Counted from the first letter of the stretch, positions 1 to 7,383 are shown. The stretch is DNA of 7,749 nt from Burkholderiaceae bacterium (GCA_023253905.1 JALREG010000017.1:1-7749); one strand, 5' to 3'. Program-made: numbers and translations. Notes: generated by a model not told the origin, from the letters alone.

Positions 1-427
1 GCTTGAACTCGCACAGGAATCGGCCCGAATCATGTGGGCCGAGGACACAGCCACTCGCCACGTCGGCATGCAGCTCCTTGAGGTCGCGCCGGGCCGGGCA
101 CGGCTCTGCTTCACGGTGCGTGACGAATTCACCAATGGGCACGGTATGTGTCACGGCGGGTACATCTTCATGCTGGCCGATTCGGCCTTTGCGTTTGCAT
201 GCAACAGCCATAACCAGCGCGCAGTAGCCGCGAGCGCAGCAATTGAGTTCATTGCCGCGGCCCAGCGCGGAGATCTCCTGACGGCCGAGTGCGCCGAGCA
301 AAGTCGCGGCGGACGAAGCGGCCTCTATGACACGCGTGTCACTGATCAGAACGGGCGCCTGATTGCGCTATTTCGCGGCCGCTCGGCAACGATCCGTGGC
401 CGCTTCATCGAGGAGACCCCGGCATGA
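1..427 (+). CDS. paaI: PaaI thioesterase (hotdog fold), 5' end cut by window edge
   Basis: PaaI-type acyl-CoA thioesterase of the hotdog superfamily. In the phenylacetate pathway it hydrolyses hydroxyphenylacetyl-CoA-type dead-end thioesters and frees CoA in the cytoplasm. The reading frame is open from base 2, with no stop before the window edge. The catalytic region NGHGMCHGGYIFMLADSAF is seen. Its Asp is visible residue 60 and matches catalytic Asp61 of E. coli PaaI as I recall that sequence. The following ACNS and the ALFRGRS stretch near the C-terminus also match the family. By this comparison only about one residue is missing, and base 1 (g) could be the third base of an ATG or GTG start. 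The ATG at 32 is therefore probably internal, since it matches the Met of E. coli 'AMYEND'. The stop overlaps the paaK start (ATGA), which indicates coupling. Identification is secure; the exact start is inferred. Confidence 0.93.
   Translation, partial: LELAQESARIMWAEDTATRHVGMQLLEVAPGRARLCFTVRDEFTNGHGMCHGGYIFMLADSAFAFACNSHNQRAVAASAAIEFIAAAQRGDLLTAECAEQSRGGRSGLYDTRVTDQNGRLIALFRGRSATIRGRFIEETPA
411..415 (+). promoter_or_regulatory. Ribosome binding site of paaK
   Basis: AGGAG lies 8 bases before the ATG at 424, inside the last codons of paaI. It supports the ATG at 424 over the in-frame ATG at 463. The latter has only a weak purine stretch upstream and begins just before the family-typical PLEPIE segment. 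Confidence 0.65.
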
Positions 428-1764
428 CTGCCACCCGTTCATCGCATCGCTCGGCAGGCGGGATGCCGCTTGAGCCGATCGAGCGTTCGAGCACTGACGA
501 ATTGCGCGCCCTGCAGCTTGAGAGGCTGCGCTCGCAACTCACACTCGCCTGGGAGAAGGTTCCCCATTACCGAGCAAAATTTGACGCAGCCGGTGTTCAT
601 CCGGCCGACCTGCGCACACTCGCCGACCTGTCGCGTTTTCCGTTTACAACCAAGGAAGACCTGCGCAGCAACTACCCGTTCGGCATGTTCGCAGTGCCGC
701 GTGAGGAGGTGGTTCGTATTCACGCTTCGAGTGGCACAACCGGTAAACCTACGGTAGTGGGCTACACCGCAGCCGACGTCGAGACCTGGGCGCGCCTGGT
801 TGCGCGCTCGATCCGTGCGAGCGGCGCACGAACTGGCGATATTGTTCACGTGAGCTACGGCTATGGACTCTTCACGGGTGGGCTCGGTGCCCACTACGGC
901 GCTGAGAAGCTCGGGCTCACGGTCGTGCCCTTCGGCGGCGGCCAGACCGAGAGACAGGTCCAGCTCATTCGCGACTTCGGCGCTTCAATCATCATGGTCA
1001 CGCCAAGCTACATGCTCGCGATTGCCGACGAATTCGAGCGCCAGGGGCTGGATCCTGCGGGCAGCAGCCTGCGGATCGGTATTTTCGGGGCTGAGCCCTG
1101 GACCAATGAAATGCGCACCGAGATCGAACGCCGAATGAGGATCGACGCAGTCGACATCTACGGTCTGTCTGAGGTGATGGGCCCCGGCGTAGCCAACGAG
1201 TGTATTGAAACCAAAGATGGCCCGACGATCTGGGAGGATCACTTTTTCCCGGAAATCATCGACCCCGATACTGGCGTGCCATTGCCCGATGGCGAGTTCG
1301 GCGAACTGGTGTTTACCTCGCTCACAAAAGAGGCGCTGCCTATCATCCGCTACCGGACACGCGACCTCACGAGACTTCTGCCCGGTACGGCACGCACGAT
1401 GCGGCGAATGCAGAAAATTACGGGCCGGTCGGATGACATGATGATCGTTCGGGGCGTCAACGTGTTCCCATCTCAGATCGAGGAACTCATCCTGCAACGC
1501 CCTGAGCTCGCACCGCACTATCTCTGCGAGCTCGGAAAGGATGGCCCACTCGATACGCTCACGGTCAGGGTGGAATCGAAACCTGGAACCGCGCATGACG
1601 GCGCTGCCGCCGCGCAATCAGCGCGCGCCCTGCAACACGCCATCAAGACCTTCATTGGCGTGAGTGCCGATATTCGGGTCGAACCCACCAGCGCAATCGA
1701 GCGCTCGGTCGGCAAGGCCAAACGCGTCGTTGACAAGCGCCCCAAGCCTGGAGCCGGTTCATGA
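424..1764 (+). CDS. paaK: Phenylacetate-CoA ligase PaaK
   Basis: Activates phenylacetate to phenylacetyl-CoA with ATP and CoA, the first committed step of aerobic phenylacetate catabolism (cytoplasmic). It is 446 residues long, normal for this short branch of the ANL adenylating-enzyme superfamily. Motifs seen: the phosphate-binding loop SSGTTGKPT (about 102-110), YGLSE (246-250), YRTRD (310-314), the hinge region GRSDDMMIVRGVNVFPS (334-350), and a C-terminal SVGKAKRVVDKR (428-439) carrying the candidate catalytic lysine (K431 or K433). The first 13 residues, before PLEPIE, are a little longer than usual. The ATG at 424 is nevertheless favoured by its AGGAG site and by the ATGA overlap with paaI. 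The gene in turn overlaps the acuI-like gene by 4 bases. No PaaA-E epoxidase genes are inside the window; they may lie upstream. The family call is very secure; substrate preference for phenylacetate over a related aryl acid is inferred from the paaI neighbour. Confidence 0.96.
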   Translation: MTATRSSHRSAGGMPLEPIERSSTDELRALQLERLRSQLTLAWEKVPHYRAKFDAAGVHPADLRTLADLSRFPFTTKEDLRSNYPFGMFAVPREEVVRIHASSGTTGKPTVVGYTAADVETWARLVARSIRASGARTGDIVHVSYGYGLFTGGLGAHYGAEKLGLTVVPFGGGQTERQVQLIRDFGASIIMVTPSYMLAIADEFERQGLDPAGSSLRIGIFGAEPWTNEMRTEIERRMRIDAVDIYGLSEVMGPGVANECIETKDGPTIWEDHFFPEIIDPDTGVPLPDGEFGELVFTSLTKEALPIIRYRTRDLTRLLPGTARTMRRMQKITGRSDDMMIVRGVNVFPSQIEELILQRPELAPHYLCELGKDGPLDTLTVRVESKPGTAHDGAAAAQSARALQHAIKTFIGVSADIRVEPTSAIERSVGKAKRVVDKRPKPGAGS

Positions 1765-2759
1765 GCTTTCGTGCCCTATTTCTCGATAAGACCGCCAGCG
1801 GCGTTCACGCAGGCCTGCGTGAACTCGCCGATACCGATCTCGCCACCTACGCGGCAGACGGAAATGTCACCGTCCGAATCGCCTGGTCAACGGTCAACTA
1901 TAAAGACGGCCTCGCGCTCACCAACCGGTCACCGGTGGTTCGCAAGTGGCCGATGGTTCCTGGCATTGACGGCGCGGGCGTGGTCGAGGCGAGCGACGAC
2001 CCACGGTTTGCACCAGGCGATTCGGTGATCCTCAACGGCTGGGGCGTGGGCGAAACACACTGGGGCTGCCTGTCCGGGAAAGCCCGTCTCAAGGGCGACT
2101 GGCTGATCGCGCTACCTGCGGGGCTCGACGCTCACGCTGCCATGGCAATCGGTACCGCAGGCTACACCGCAATGCTTGCCGCGCTCGCGCTCGAGCAGGG
2201 TGGCGTGAAGCCTGGCGAAGGCGAGGTTCTCGTCACCGGCGCAGCGGGCGGCGTCGGCAGCGTCGCCATCGCAATTCTGGCAGGATGGGGCCACCGGGTC
2301 GTTGCGTCCACGGGGCGCGTGGACGAAGCCGACTACCTCACGGCGCTGGGTGCAGCCGAAGTGATCGACCGCGCCACTTTATCGGCGCCGGGGAAGCCTC
2401 TTCAGAAGGAACGCTGGTCGGGTGTGATCGACGCGGTCGGGTCGCACACGCTTGCCAATGCCTGCGCGCAGACGCAGTCGCGCGGTGTGGTCGCGGCCTG
2501 CGGCCTTGCGCAGGGCATGGATTTCCCGTCAACCGTCGCCCCATTTATTCTGCGCGGTGTCACATTGGCCGGCATCGATTCAGTGATGTGCCCGCGAGCG
2601 ATACGCGAGGCCGCCTGGCAAAGGCTTGCAGGCGATCTCGAGCGGTCGCGTCTGGCTGCGATTACGCGCGACATCGGGCTCGCTGATGCAATCGAAGCGG
2701 CCCCGGAGGTGCTCGCCGGCCGCGTCCGCGGACGTCTGGTGGTTGATGTCAACCGTTGA
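1761..2759 (+). CDS. acuI: Acrylyl-CoA reductase (AcuI/YhdH family) MDR oxidoreductase
   Basis: Member of the YhdH/AcuI branch of the medium-chain dehydrogenase/reductase superfamily, 332 residues, the usual length. Characterised AcuI enzymes reduce acryloyl-CoA to propionyl-CoA with NADPH. Seen: the GroES-like N-terminal half with NYKDGLAL (46-53) and PGIDGAGVV (67-75), NGWGVGETHWGC (92-103), the Rossmann loop VTGAAGGVGSVA (158-169), and STGR (183-186), where the 2'-phosphate of NADPH is usually bound. The zinc-ligand set of classical alcohol dehydrogenases is absent, as expected for this branch. The ATG at 1761 overlaps the paaK stop in an ATGA and has GGAG at 1750-1753, 7 bases upstream. 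The context points to an acyl-CoA role beside paaK, but acryloyl-CoA is not a standard intermediate of phenylacetate degradation. The true substrate may be another short enoyl-CoA or quinone-like compound. The family is secure; the substrate is inferred. Confidence 0.9.
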   Translation: MSFRALFLDKTASGVHAGLRELADTDLATYAADGNVTVRIAWSTVNYKDGLALTNRSPVVRKWPMVPGIDGAGVVEASDDPRFAPGDSVILNGWGVGETHWGCLSGKARLKGDWLIALPAGLDAHAAMAIGTAGYTAMLAALALEQGGVKPGEGEVLVTGAAGGVGSVAIAILAGWGHRVVASTGRVDEADYLTALGAAEVIDRATLSAPGKPLQKERWSGVIDAVGSHTLANACAQTQSRGVVAACGLAQGMDFPSTVAPFILRGVTLAGIDSVMCPRAIREAAWQRLAGDLERSRLAAITRDIGLADAIEAAPEVLAGRVRGRLVVDVNR

Positions 2760-3399
2760 ATCGCCCGAGCCGGTCGGGCTGCTGCTCGCGGGCGGCCGGG
2801 GAAGCCGCTTCGATCCGAGCGGGCACCGCGACAAGCTGCTCGCACTTCTCGATGGTGAACCCGTGTGTGTGCATGCCGCGCGGACATTGAAAGCCGCCTG
2901 CCGTCAGGCATTCGCGGTGCTGCCTTTGAACAAGCCGGAACTGCGTCGTCTGATTGAGCAGACCGGCTGCGAGCCGCTGATCACGGATGCAACCCGGCTT
3001 GGCATGGGACATTCCATTGCGTTTGGTGCCGCGCGTATTCTTGATAAGGTGGGAGGCCGGCCGCTGGTGCTAGCGCTCGGTGATATGCCGCGTGTGCGCA
3101 TCGAAACGATTCACACGCTGATCGCCCGGCTTGATGGAAACCCGCTTGCGATCGTTGCGCCCACGTTTAATGGCCGGCGCGGTCATCCGGTGGTGTTTGG
3201 TGCGGCGCATTTGGAGACGCTTGCCCACCTGGAGGGCGATCGCGGCGCGTTCGCCCTTCTACAGGCGAATCCGCCGCAGCTCGTCCCGATCGACGACCCC
3301 GGTGTTCTGCAGGACATTGACACGCCCGATGATCTCGCAACCGATGCGGCACACGGCAGCATGGATCGAAGACGGGACACGCCCGACTCCCACGCCTGA
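2746..3399 (+). CDS. MocA-like nucleotidyltransferase (NTP_transf_3 family)
   Basis: Single-domain NTP transferase of the MobA/MocA type, 217 residues. Family members transfer a nucleotide (CMP in MocA) to molybdopterin during molybdenum-cofactor maturation. Seen: the nucleotide-binding loop LLLAGGRGSRF (12-22) followed by K30, the metal-binding LGDMP (111-115, D113), GRRGHPVVF (143-151) and the C-terminal DIDTPDDL (190-197). The frame is open further upstream, but residues before MSTVES lie over the acuI-like gene and match nothing. The ATG at 2746 (or the TTG just before it) is therefore the likely start, giving a 14-base overlap with the upstream stop. No strong Shine-Dalgarno is seen, which fits translational coupling. 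No XdhC or molybdoenzyme gene is in the window, so cytidylyl transfer to molybdopterin is only a family-based guess. Another nucleotide-sugar or cofactor substrate is possible. Confidence 0.85.
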   Translation: MSTVESPEPVGLLLAGGRGSRFDPSGHRDKLLALLDGEPVCVHAARTLKAACRQAFAVLPLNKPELRRLIEQTGCEPLITDATRLGMGHSIAFGAARILDKVGGRPLVLALGDMPRVRIETIHTLIARLDGNPLAIVAPTFNGRRGHPVVFGAAHLETLAHLEGDRGAFALLQANPPQLVPIDDPGVLQDIDTPDDLATDAAHGSMDRRRDTPDSHA

Positions 3400-3424
3400 T
3401 GAATTTCTGTACTGGACGGCCCCG

Positions 3425-5260
3425 ATGACTCGACGTATCCGAACCGCTGGCGCACCGGCGCATCAGTATCGACTCATGCCGATCGACCCGCATGCTCACC
3501 TCTTCGAGGTTGAACTGACAATCGCGGAGCCCGACCCGGAAGGCCAGCGACTTGCCCTCGCAGCCTGGATCCCGGGTAGCTACATGATTCGGGAGTTCGC
3601 CCGACACATCGTCTGGATCGAGGCCCGCGCGGGTACGCGCGCTGTTCCCCTTACCAAGAACGACAAGCATAGTTGGCAGGCTCGTCGGTGCAGCGGCCCA
3701 CTGACCGTTCGTTACCACGTCTATGCCTGGGACCTCTCGGTGCGCGGCGCTCACCTTGACGCCACTCACGGATTCTTCAACGGCACCAGTGTATTTCTAT
3801 CGGTAACCGGACAAGAGGACCGGCGCTGCGAGGTCGAACTGCTGCCGCCGCCCGCCCCGATGGGCGATGACTGGAAGGTGGCGACGACTCTCCCTCGCGC
3901 GGGGGCGCCGGCGTATGGATTTGGCCGCTTCTCGGCAGCCGATTACGATGAGCTGATCGATCACCCGGTCGAGATGGGCCGATTCACCCTCGCAAGCTTC
4001 AAGGCAGCCGGCGCGCGCCACGATATCGCCATCACCGGCCGACACGATACCGACACCACCCGCCTGACCAGCGATCTCTCGCGGGTGTGCACTCTCCAGG
4101 CAAAACTCTTCGAGCCGCGCGGCGGTAAGGCCCCGTTTGAGCGCTACCTGTTTCAGCTCATGGCGGTGGGCGACGGCTATGGCGGTCTGGAGCACCGTGC
4201 AAGCACTGCACTGATTGCCAAACGAACCGATCTGCCATGGGCGGGAATGAGCGGCGTACCCGAGGGATATCGGCGCCTCCTGGGGCTATGCAGCCACGAG
4301 TATTTCCATGCCTGGCATGTGAAGCGAATCAAGCCGGCAGGATTTGTACATCACGACCTGCGATCGGAAAGCTATACCCGGCTTCTCTGGCTGTTCGAGG
4401 GCTTTACCTCGTACTACGACGATCTGATGCTGCGCCGCGCATCTGTGCTGCCCACAGGCGACTATCTGGAAGCCCTTTCGGGCACGATCGCAACGGTGAT
4501 GCGCTCACCCGGGCGTCGGGTACAAAGCCTAGCCGAGTCGAGCTTTGACGCCTGGATCAAGTATTACCGGCAGGACGAAAACTCGCCCAACGCCATCGTG
4601 AGCTATTACGCGAAAGGGGCCCTGGTTGCGCTCGCCCTCGACCTCACTATTCGAGCGGAATCGGGCGGACGGTCATCGCTTGACGATGTGATGCGGCTTC
4701 TGTGGCAACGCTTTGGCAGAGAGTTCTATGATGAAAGCGGGCGCGTGTCAGCGAACGCTACGGGGGTCGACGAAGGCGATATGCGGGCGCTGATAGCCGA
4801 AGCCACCGGCCTTGATTTGTCGCCGCAACTTCGGCAGTGGGTTGATGGAACAGCCGAGCTCCCCCTTGCCCGATTGCTTGATCGGATGGGTGTGTCGCTC
4901 ACGCTGCGGCGCGCCGATCACGCGGGCGCTACGCTGGGCATCCGGGTCAATGACGCTGGCTCACGGCTCAAGGTGAGCACCGTATACAGCGATAGCTCTG
5001 CCCAGCGTGCGGGGCTGTCGGCGGGCGATGAGCTGGTGGCAATCGATGGCGTGCGCGCCAACACCGCAACGCTCAAAGCGGTGCTGGCAAGAAGGCGCCG
5101 CGGGGCAAGGCTTGAGCTTCACGCGTTCCGCCGCGACGAACTGATGCGCTTTGATGTCGAGATTGGCGAAGCACCGGAAAGCGAGGCGAGGATCGTGCTC
5201 TCGCCCTCAGCGCGCCCGCCGGCGGTGCGCCTGCGAACCGGCTGGCTTGGCGCGCGCTGA
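3425..5260 (+). CDS. M61-family metallopeptidase with C-terminal PDZ domain
   Basis: Zinc aminopeptidase of MEROPS family M61 (glycyl aminopeptidase type), which releases small N-terminal residues such as Gly or Ala from peptides. It has 611 residues, normal for the family. Seen: the N-terminal beta domain with WIPGSYMIREFARHI (48-62), GGLEHR (253-258), the zinc motif HEYFH (291-295), the third-ligand region WLFEGFTSYYDD with E325, and a PDZ-like segment near 495-580 with AGLSAGDELVAIDG (AGLSAGDEL begins at 529). The frame is open back into the preceding gene, but residues before MTRR do not look like this family and overlap the MocA-like gene. The ATG at 3425 keeps the family-typical HQYRL...DPHAHLFEV segment and has GGACGG five bases upstream. 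An internal ATG at 3476 would cut into that segment. No signal peptide or membrane segment is seen, so a cytoplasmic location is likely. It follows the MocA-like gene by 25 bases. The family is secure; the natural substrate is unknown. Confidence 0.92.
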   Translation: MTRRIRTAGAPAHQYRLMPIDPHAHLFEVELTIAEPDPEGQRLALAAWIPGSYMIREFARHIVWIEARAGTRAVPLTKNDKHSWQARRCSGPLTVRYHVYAWDLSVRGAHLDATHGFFNGTSVFLSVTGQEDRRCEVELLPPPAPMGDDWKVATTLPRAGAPAYGFGRFSAADYDELIDHPVEMGRFTLASFKAAGARHDIAITGRHDTDTTRLTSDLSRVCTLQAKLFEPRGGKAPFERYLFQLMAVGDGYGGLEHRASTALIAKRTDLPWAGMSGVPEGYRRLLGLCSHEYFHAWHVKRIKPAGFVHHDLRSESYTRLLWLFEGFTSYYDDLMLRRASVLPTGDYLEALSGTIATVMRSPGRRVQSLAESSFDAWIKYYRQDENSPNAIVSYYAKGALVALALDLTIRAESGGRSSLDDVMRLLWQRFGREFYDESGRVSANATGVDEGDMRALIAEATGLDLSPQLRQWVDGTAELPLARLLDRMGVSLTLRRADHAGATLGIRVNDAGSRLKVSTVYSDSSAQRAGLSAGDELVAIDGVRANTATLKAVLARRRRGARLELHAFRRDELMRFDVEIGEAPESEARIVLSPSARPPAVRLRTGWLGAR

Positions 5261-5271
5261 CAGGTTTGCTT

Positions 5272-6081
5272 TCAAAGCTTGAACAGGTCTGTGAGCGCGG
5301 CGCCAGGGTCGGCGGCTCGCATAAAGGCCTCACCCACCAGGAAGGCGTTGACACCCGCATCGCGCATGCGACGCACATCGGTAGCCGCCAGGATTCCGCT
5401 CTCGGTAACAACCAGCCGATCGGACGGAATGCGATCGAGCAGATCGAGTGTGGTGGTGAGTGACACCTCGAAGGTGCGCAGATTCCGGTTGTTGATGCCG
5501 ATGAGCGGCGTGCGCAGCGCGAGGGCCCGCTCGAGTTCCCGCGCGTCATGCACCTCAACCAGAACATCCATACCCAGATCACGCGCGCAGGCTTCGAACG
5601 CCTGAAGTTGTCGATCATCGAGCGCCGCAACAATCAGCAGGACGCAATCGGCGCCCCAGGTGCGTGCTTCAATGATCTGCCAGGGATCCACCACAAAGTC
5701 TTTGCGCAGAACCGGCAGGGAGCATGCCGCTCGCGCCTGCCGAAGGTGATCGGCCGCACCCTGAAAGAACTGTTCGTCAGTGAGCACCGACAGGCAGGCA
5801 GCGCCACCCCGCTCATAACTGGCCGCGATAACGGATGGCTCGAATGGATCTCGCAGCAGCCCCTTGCTGGGACTCGCGCGTTTGACCTCCGCGATCACCG
5901 CAGGCTGGCCGCTCGCGCTACGCGCCTGGAGTGATCGGGCAAAACCACGCGGGGCAAGCGACTGCCCCGGCGCAAGGGTTCGGCGCGCCTCGGACTCGAG
6001 ATCGGCGAGCGAACGGGTTGCCCGGGCTTGCGCCACCTCGGCCACCTTCACTTCGAGAATACGCTGGAGAATATCGCTCAT
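5272..6081 (-). CDS. trpC: Indole-3-glycerol phosphate synthase TrpC
   Basis: Converts carboxyphenylamino-deoxyribulose phosphate to indole-3-glycerol phosphate, the fourth step from chorismate to tryptophan. It is a monofunctional (beta/alpha)8 barrel of 269 residues, with no TrpF fused. Residues matching the known active site of the family: E65 and K67 in [12 protein letters not shown]127 in LRKDF, E176 in VLVEVHD, the Asn of GINNRN (195-200), E227-S228 in TESGI, and the phosphate-binding GEAFMRA near 250. The start at 6081 (MSDILQRIL) is chosen over an in-frame ATG at 6153. That ATG lies inside the trpD coding end and adds unrelated residues. A weak GAGA at 6089-6092 sits 7 bases upstream. 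The gene follows trpD by 23 bases and is surely cotranscribed with it. It ends 11 bases from the convergent M61 gene. Confidence 0.97.
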   Translation of the reverse strand: MSDILQRILEVKVAEVAQARATRSLADLESEARRTLAPGQSLAPRGFARSLQARSASGQPAVIAEVKRASPSKGLLRDPFEPSVIAASYERGGAACLSVLTDEQFFQGAADHLRQARAACSLPVLRKDFVVDPWQIIEARTWGADCVLLIVAALDDRQLQAFEACARDLGMDVLVEVHDARELERALALRTPLIGINNRNLRTFEVSLTTTLDLLDRIPSDRLVVTESGILAATDVRRMRDAGVNAFLVGEAFMRAADPGAALTDLFKL

Positions 6082-6104
6082 GGTGATGTCTCGTATTGCC
6101 CGGT

Positions 6105-7151
6105 TTATGCAGACACCGGCGGGCTGCCAAGGCGGCGCGTGATCTGTACCCACTGGTCAAGCTTCGCGCGCGCGGCGCCACTTGAAATGGCTTCGCGTGC
6201 CAGCGCGATGCCCTCGCCGATACTGGCTGCCCGGTCGGCGGCGTACAGCGCTGCCCCGGCATTGAGTGTGACGATTTCGCGCGGCGTGCCAGGGACGTTA
6301 TTAAGCGCCTCAAGGACCATCTCGCTTGATTCCGTGGCATCGGACACCTTGAGGCCGCGGTTGCTCACCATCGACAGCCCGAAATCCTCCGGGTGAATGT
6401 CGTACTCGCGAACCTGTCCGTCTCGCAACTCGCCCACCATCGTGGCGGCACCCAGCGAAATCTCGTCCATGCCGTCGCGTCCGTAGACCACCAGCGCGTG
6501 ACGCGCGCCCAGCTTTTCCATCACCCGAACCTGAATTCCAACCAGATCGGGATGGAACACGCCCATGAGGATATTGGGTGCCTCAGCCGGATTGGTGAGC
6601 GGCCCAAGGATGTTGAAAATAGTTCGAACACCGAGTTCGCGCCGCACCGCGACGACATTCTTCATGGCCGGATGATGGTTGGGGGCGAACATGAAACCCA
6701 GACCGGTTTCTTGAATGCACTGCGCAACCTGCTCGGGGCTCAGCATGATGTTGGCGCCAAGCGCTTCGAGCACATCGGCGCTTCCCGACTTGGAGGACAC
6801 GCCACGGTTGCCGTGCTTGGCAACCGTGGCGCCGGCCGCTGCTGCAACGAATGATGATGCGGTGGAAATGTTGAAGGTGTGCGAGGCATCGCCACCCGTG
6901 CCCACAATGTCAATGAAATGCGGCCCACCATCGACCACCACTTTGTTGGCGAACTCGCGCATGACCTGCGCCGCAGCCGTGATCTCTCCGATGGTTTCCT
7001 TCTTGACACGCAAGCCAGTGAGCAGCGCTGCCGCGATGACATGAGACAGTTCGCCGCGCATGATCATGCGCATGAGCGAAAGCATTTCATCATGAAAAAT
7101 TTCGCGATGTTCGATGGTGCGCTGAAGCGCTTCCTGTGGGGTGATCGCCAT
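6105..7151 (-). CDS. trpD: Anthranilate phosphoribosyltransferase TrpD
   Basis: Transfers the phosphoribosyl group of PRPP to anthranilate, the second step of tryptophan synthesis. It has 348 residues, a normal length for a TrpD not fused to TrpG. Seen: the PRPP loop GTGGD (84-88), NISTAS (94-99), [21 protein letters not shown] (112-132; quoted pieces match the family core), the anthranilate-binding NHHPAM region (158-163), [19 protein letters not shown] (170-188) and the metal-binding DE pair in GRDGMDE (224-230). The overall sequence is very close to remembered Burkholderiales TrpD. The ATG at 7151 gives MAITPQEAL, with GGAG (7161-7164 on the complement) 9 bases upstream. An in-frame extension to 7223 runs through the attenuator terminator and is rejected. 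It is the first large gene of a trpDC unit. No trpG or trpE precedes it here. Confidence 0.98.
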   Translation of the reverse strand: MAITPQEALQRTIEHREIFHDEMLSLMRMIMRGELSHVIAAALLTGLRVKKETIGEITAAAQVMREFANKVVVDGGPHFIDIVGTGGDASHTFNISTASSFVAAAAGATVAKHGNRGVSSKSGSADVLEALGANIMLSPEQVAQCIQETGLGFMFAPNHHPAMKNVVAVRRELGVRTIFNILGPLTNPAEAPNILMGVFHPDLVGIQVRVMEKLGARHALVVYGRDGMDEISLGAATMVGELRDGQVREYDIHPEDFGLSMVSNRGLKVSDATESSEMVLEALNNVPGTPREIVTLNAGAALYAADRAASIGEGIALAREAISSGAARAKLDQWVQITRRLGSPPVSA

Positions 7152-7184
7152 GAGGGTCGACTCCGAATTCGTGCGGGGGAAATG

Positions 7185-7224
7185 AAAATTTCGCAGCGCC
7201 TCGTCGCGGAGCAGGCGCCGCAAA
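7185..7224 (-). terminator. Intrinsic terminator (trp attenuator, regions 3-4) before trpD
   Basis: On the complementary strand, 7224-7213 (ending GGCGCCT) pairs with 7201-7190 (AGGCGCTGCGAA). The stem has 12 pairs, including two G-U wobbles, with an 11-base loop at 7212-7202. It is followed by ATTTTCATTT (7189-7180), a modest T tract. The structure ends about 30 bases before the trpD ATG. It sits downstream of a Trp-codon leader, so it is best read as a conditional terminator. The pairing is read by eye; no free energy was calculated. Confidence 0.75.
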
Positions 7225-7295
7225 CAACCGGGGGTGCGCCAGAAACGCGGGCGCGCGCGGGGGTGTCAGGCGGCAGGCTTACGCCAGCGCCAGCA
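7215..7295 (-). promoter_or_regulatory. Alternative pairing segments of the trp attenuator (regions 1-2-3)
   Basis: A GC segment at 7254-7246 (GCGCCCGCG on the complement) can pair in two exclusive ways. One is with 7295-7287 (TGCTGGCGC, containing the first leader Trp codon): eight pairs including one U-G wobble, with one mismatch. The other is with 7222-7215 (TGCGGCGC, the left arm of the terminator): eight pairs including one U-G wobble, with one bulged C at 7249. A ribosome stalled on the Trp codons would cover 7295-7287, freeing 7254-7246 to block the terminator. This is the classical attenuation logic. The surroundings are so GC-rich that other pairings cannot be excluded without a folding calculation. 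Confidence 0.55.
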
Positions 7296-7349
7296 ACGGG
7301 CCGATGAGCGCAGGAGGCTCTGGCCGACAAAGGAAAGGCGAACACACAT
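7266..7349 (-). CDS. trpL: trp leader peptide, 27 residues with W-R-W
   Basis: Short ORF on the complementary strand between a promoter and the trpD attenuator hairpin. It starts with ATG at 7349 and stops with TGA at 7268-7266. The peptide is 27 residues and ends CWRWRKPAA. The Trp codons TGG are residues 20 (7292-7290) and 22 (7286-7284), separated by CGC. About 60 bases separate the second Trp codon from the terminator stem, close to the spacing in the E. coli trp leader. No Shine-Dalgarno precedes the ATG. The start lies 7 bases after the -10 element, so translation from a leaderless transcript is likely; a leaderless trpL is known in Sinorhizobium meliloti. The peptide itself probably has no job beyond sensing charged tRNA-Trp. 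Two Trp codons could arise by chance, but position, spacing and the flanking signals together make the call good. Confidence 0.78.
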   Translation of the reverse strand: MCVRLSFVGQSLLRSSARCWRWRKPAA

Positions 7350-7355
7350 CAGGGG

Positions 7356-7383
7356 ATTGTATCGTGTTCGCGCAACACGCCAA
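7356..7383 (-). promoter_or_regulatory. Sigma70-like promoter of the trpL-trpD-trpC unit
   Basis: On the complementary strand a -35 box TTGGCG (7383-7378) and a -10 box TACAAT (7361-7356) are separated by 16 bases. Reading the -35 as TTTGGC one base upstream gives 17. The -10 differs from consensus at one position and the -35 at two. The expected transcription start is 7350-7349, at or next to the ATG of the leader ORF. I see no clear TrpR-type operator over it, so control by attenuation alone is possible. Confidence 0.65.

Noticed and set aside
985..1617. A 210-residue antisense reading frame inside paaK.
   Set aside because: It lies entirely opposite a secure paaK coding region and shows no recognisable motif. 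Long antisense frames are expected in GC-rich genes.
2626..2745. A 40-residue N-terminal extension of the MocA-like protein.
   Set aside because: It overlaps the reductase gene in another frame. The nucleotide-binding loop normally sits close to the N-terminus, which the ATG at 2746 provides.
3131..3424. A 98-residue N-terminal extension of the M61 peptidase, in the same open frame.
   Set aside because: These residues overlap the end of the MocA-like gene, are Arg-rich and unlike the M61 N-terminal domain. The family-like sequence starts after the ATG at 3425.
3167..3769. A 200-residue antisense reading frame over the MocA-like and M61 genes.
   Set aside because: Both sense genes are motif-supported across this span. 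The antisense protein is rich in Arg, Pro and Ser and has no domain signature.
5266..5285. The short inverted repeat GCTTTCAAAGC near the trpC stop, as a bidirectional terminator.
   Set aside because: The arms are only five bases with a one-base centre, which cannot form a stable RNA hairpin, and there is no T tract after it.
7064..7345. A 93-residue reading frame on the complementary strand across the leader and the trpD start.
   Set aside because: It overlaps the 5' part of trpD in another frame, is rich in Ala, Arg and Cys with no family resemblance, and conflicts with the promoter-leader-terminator arrangement.
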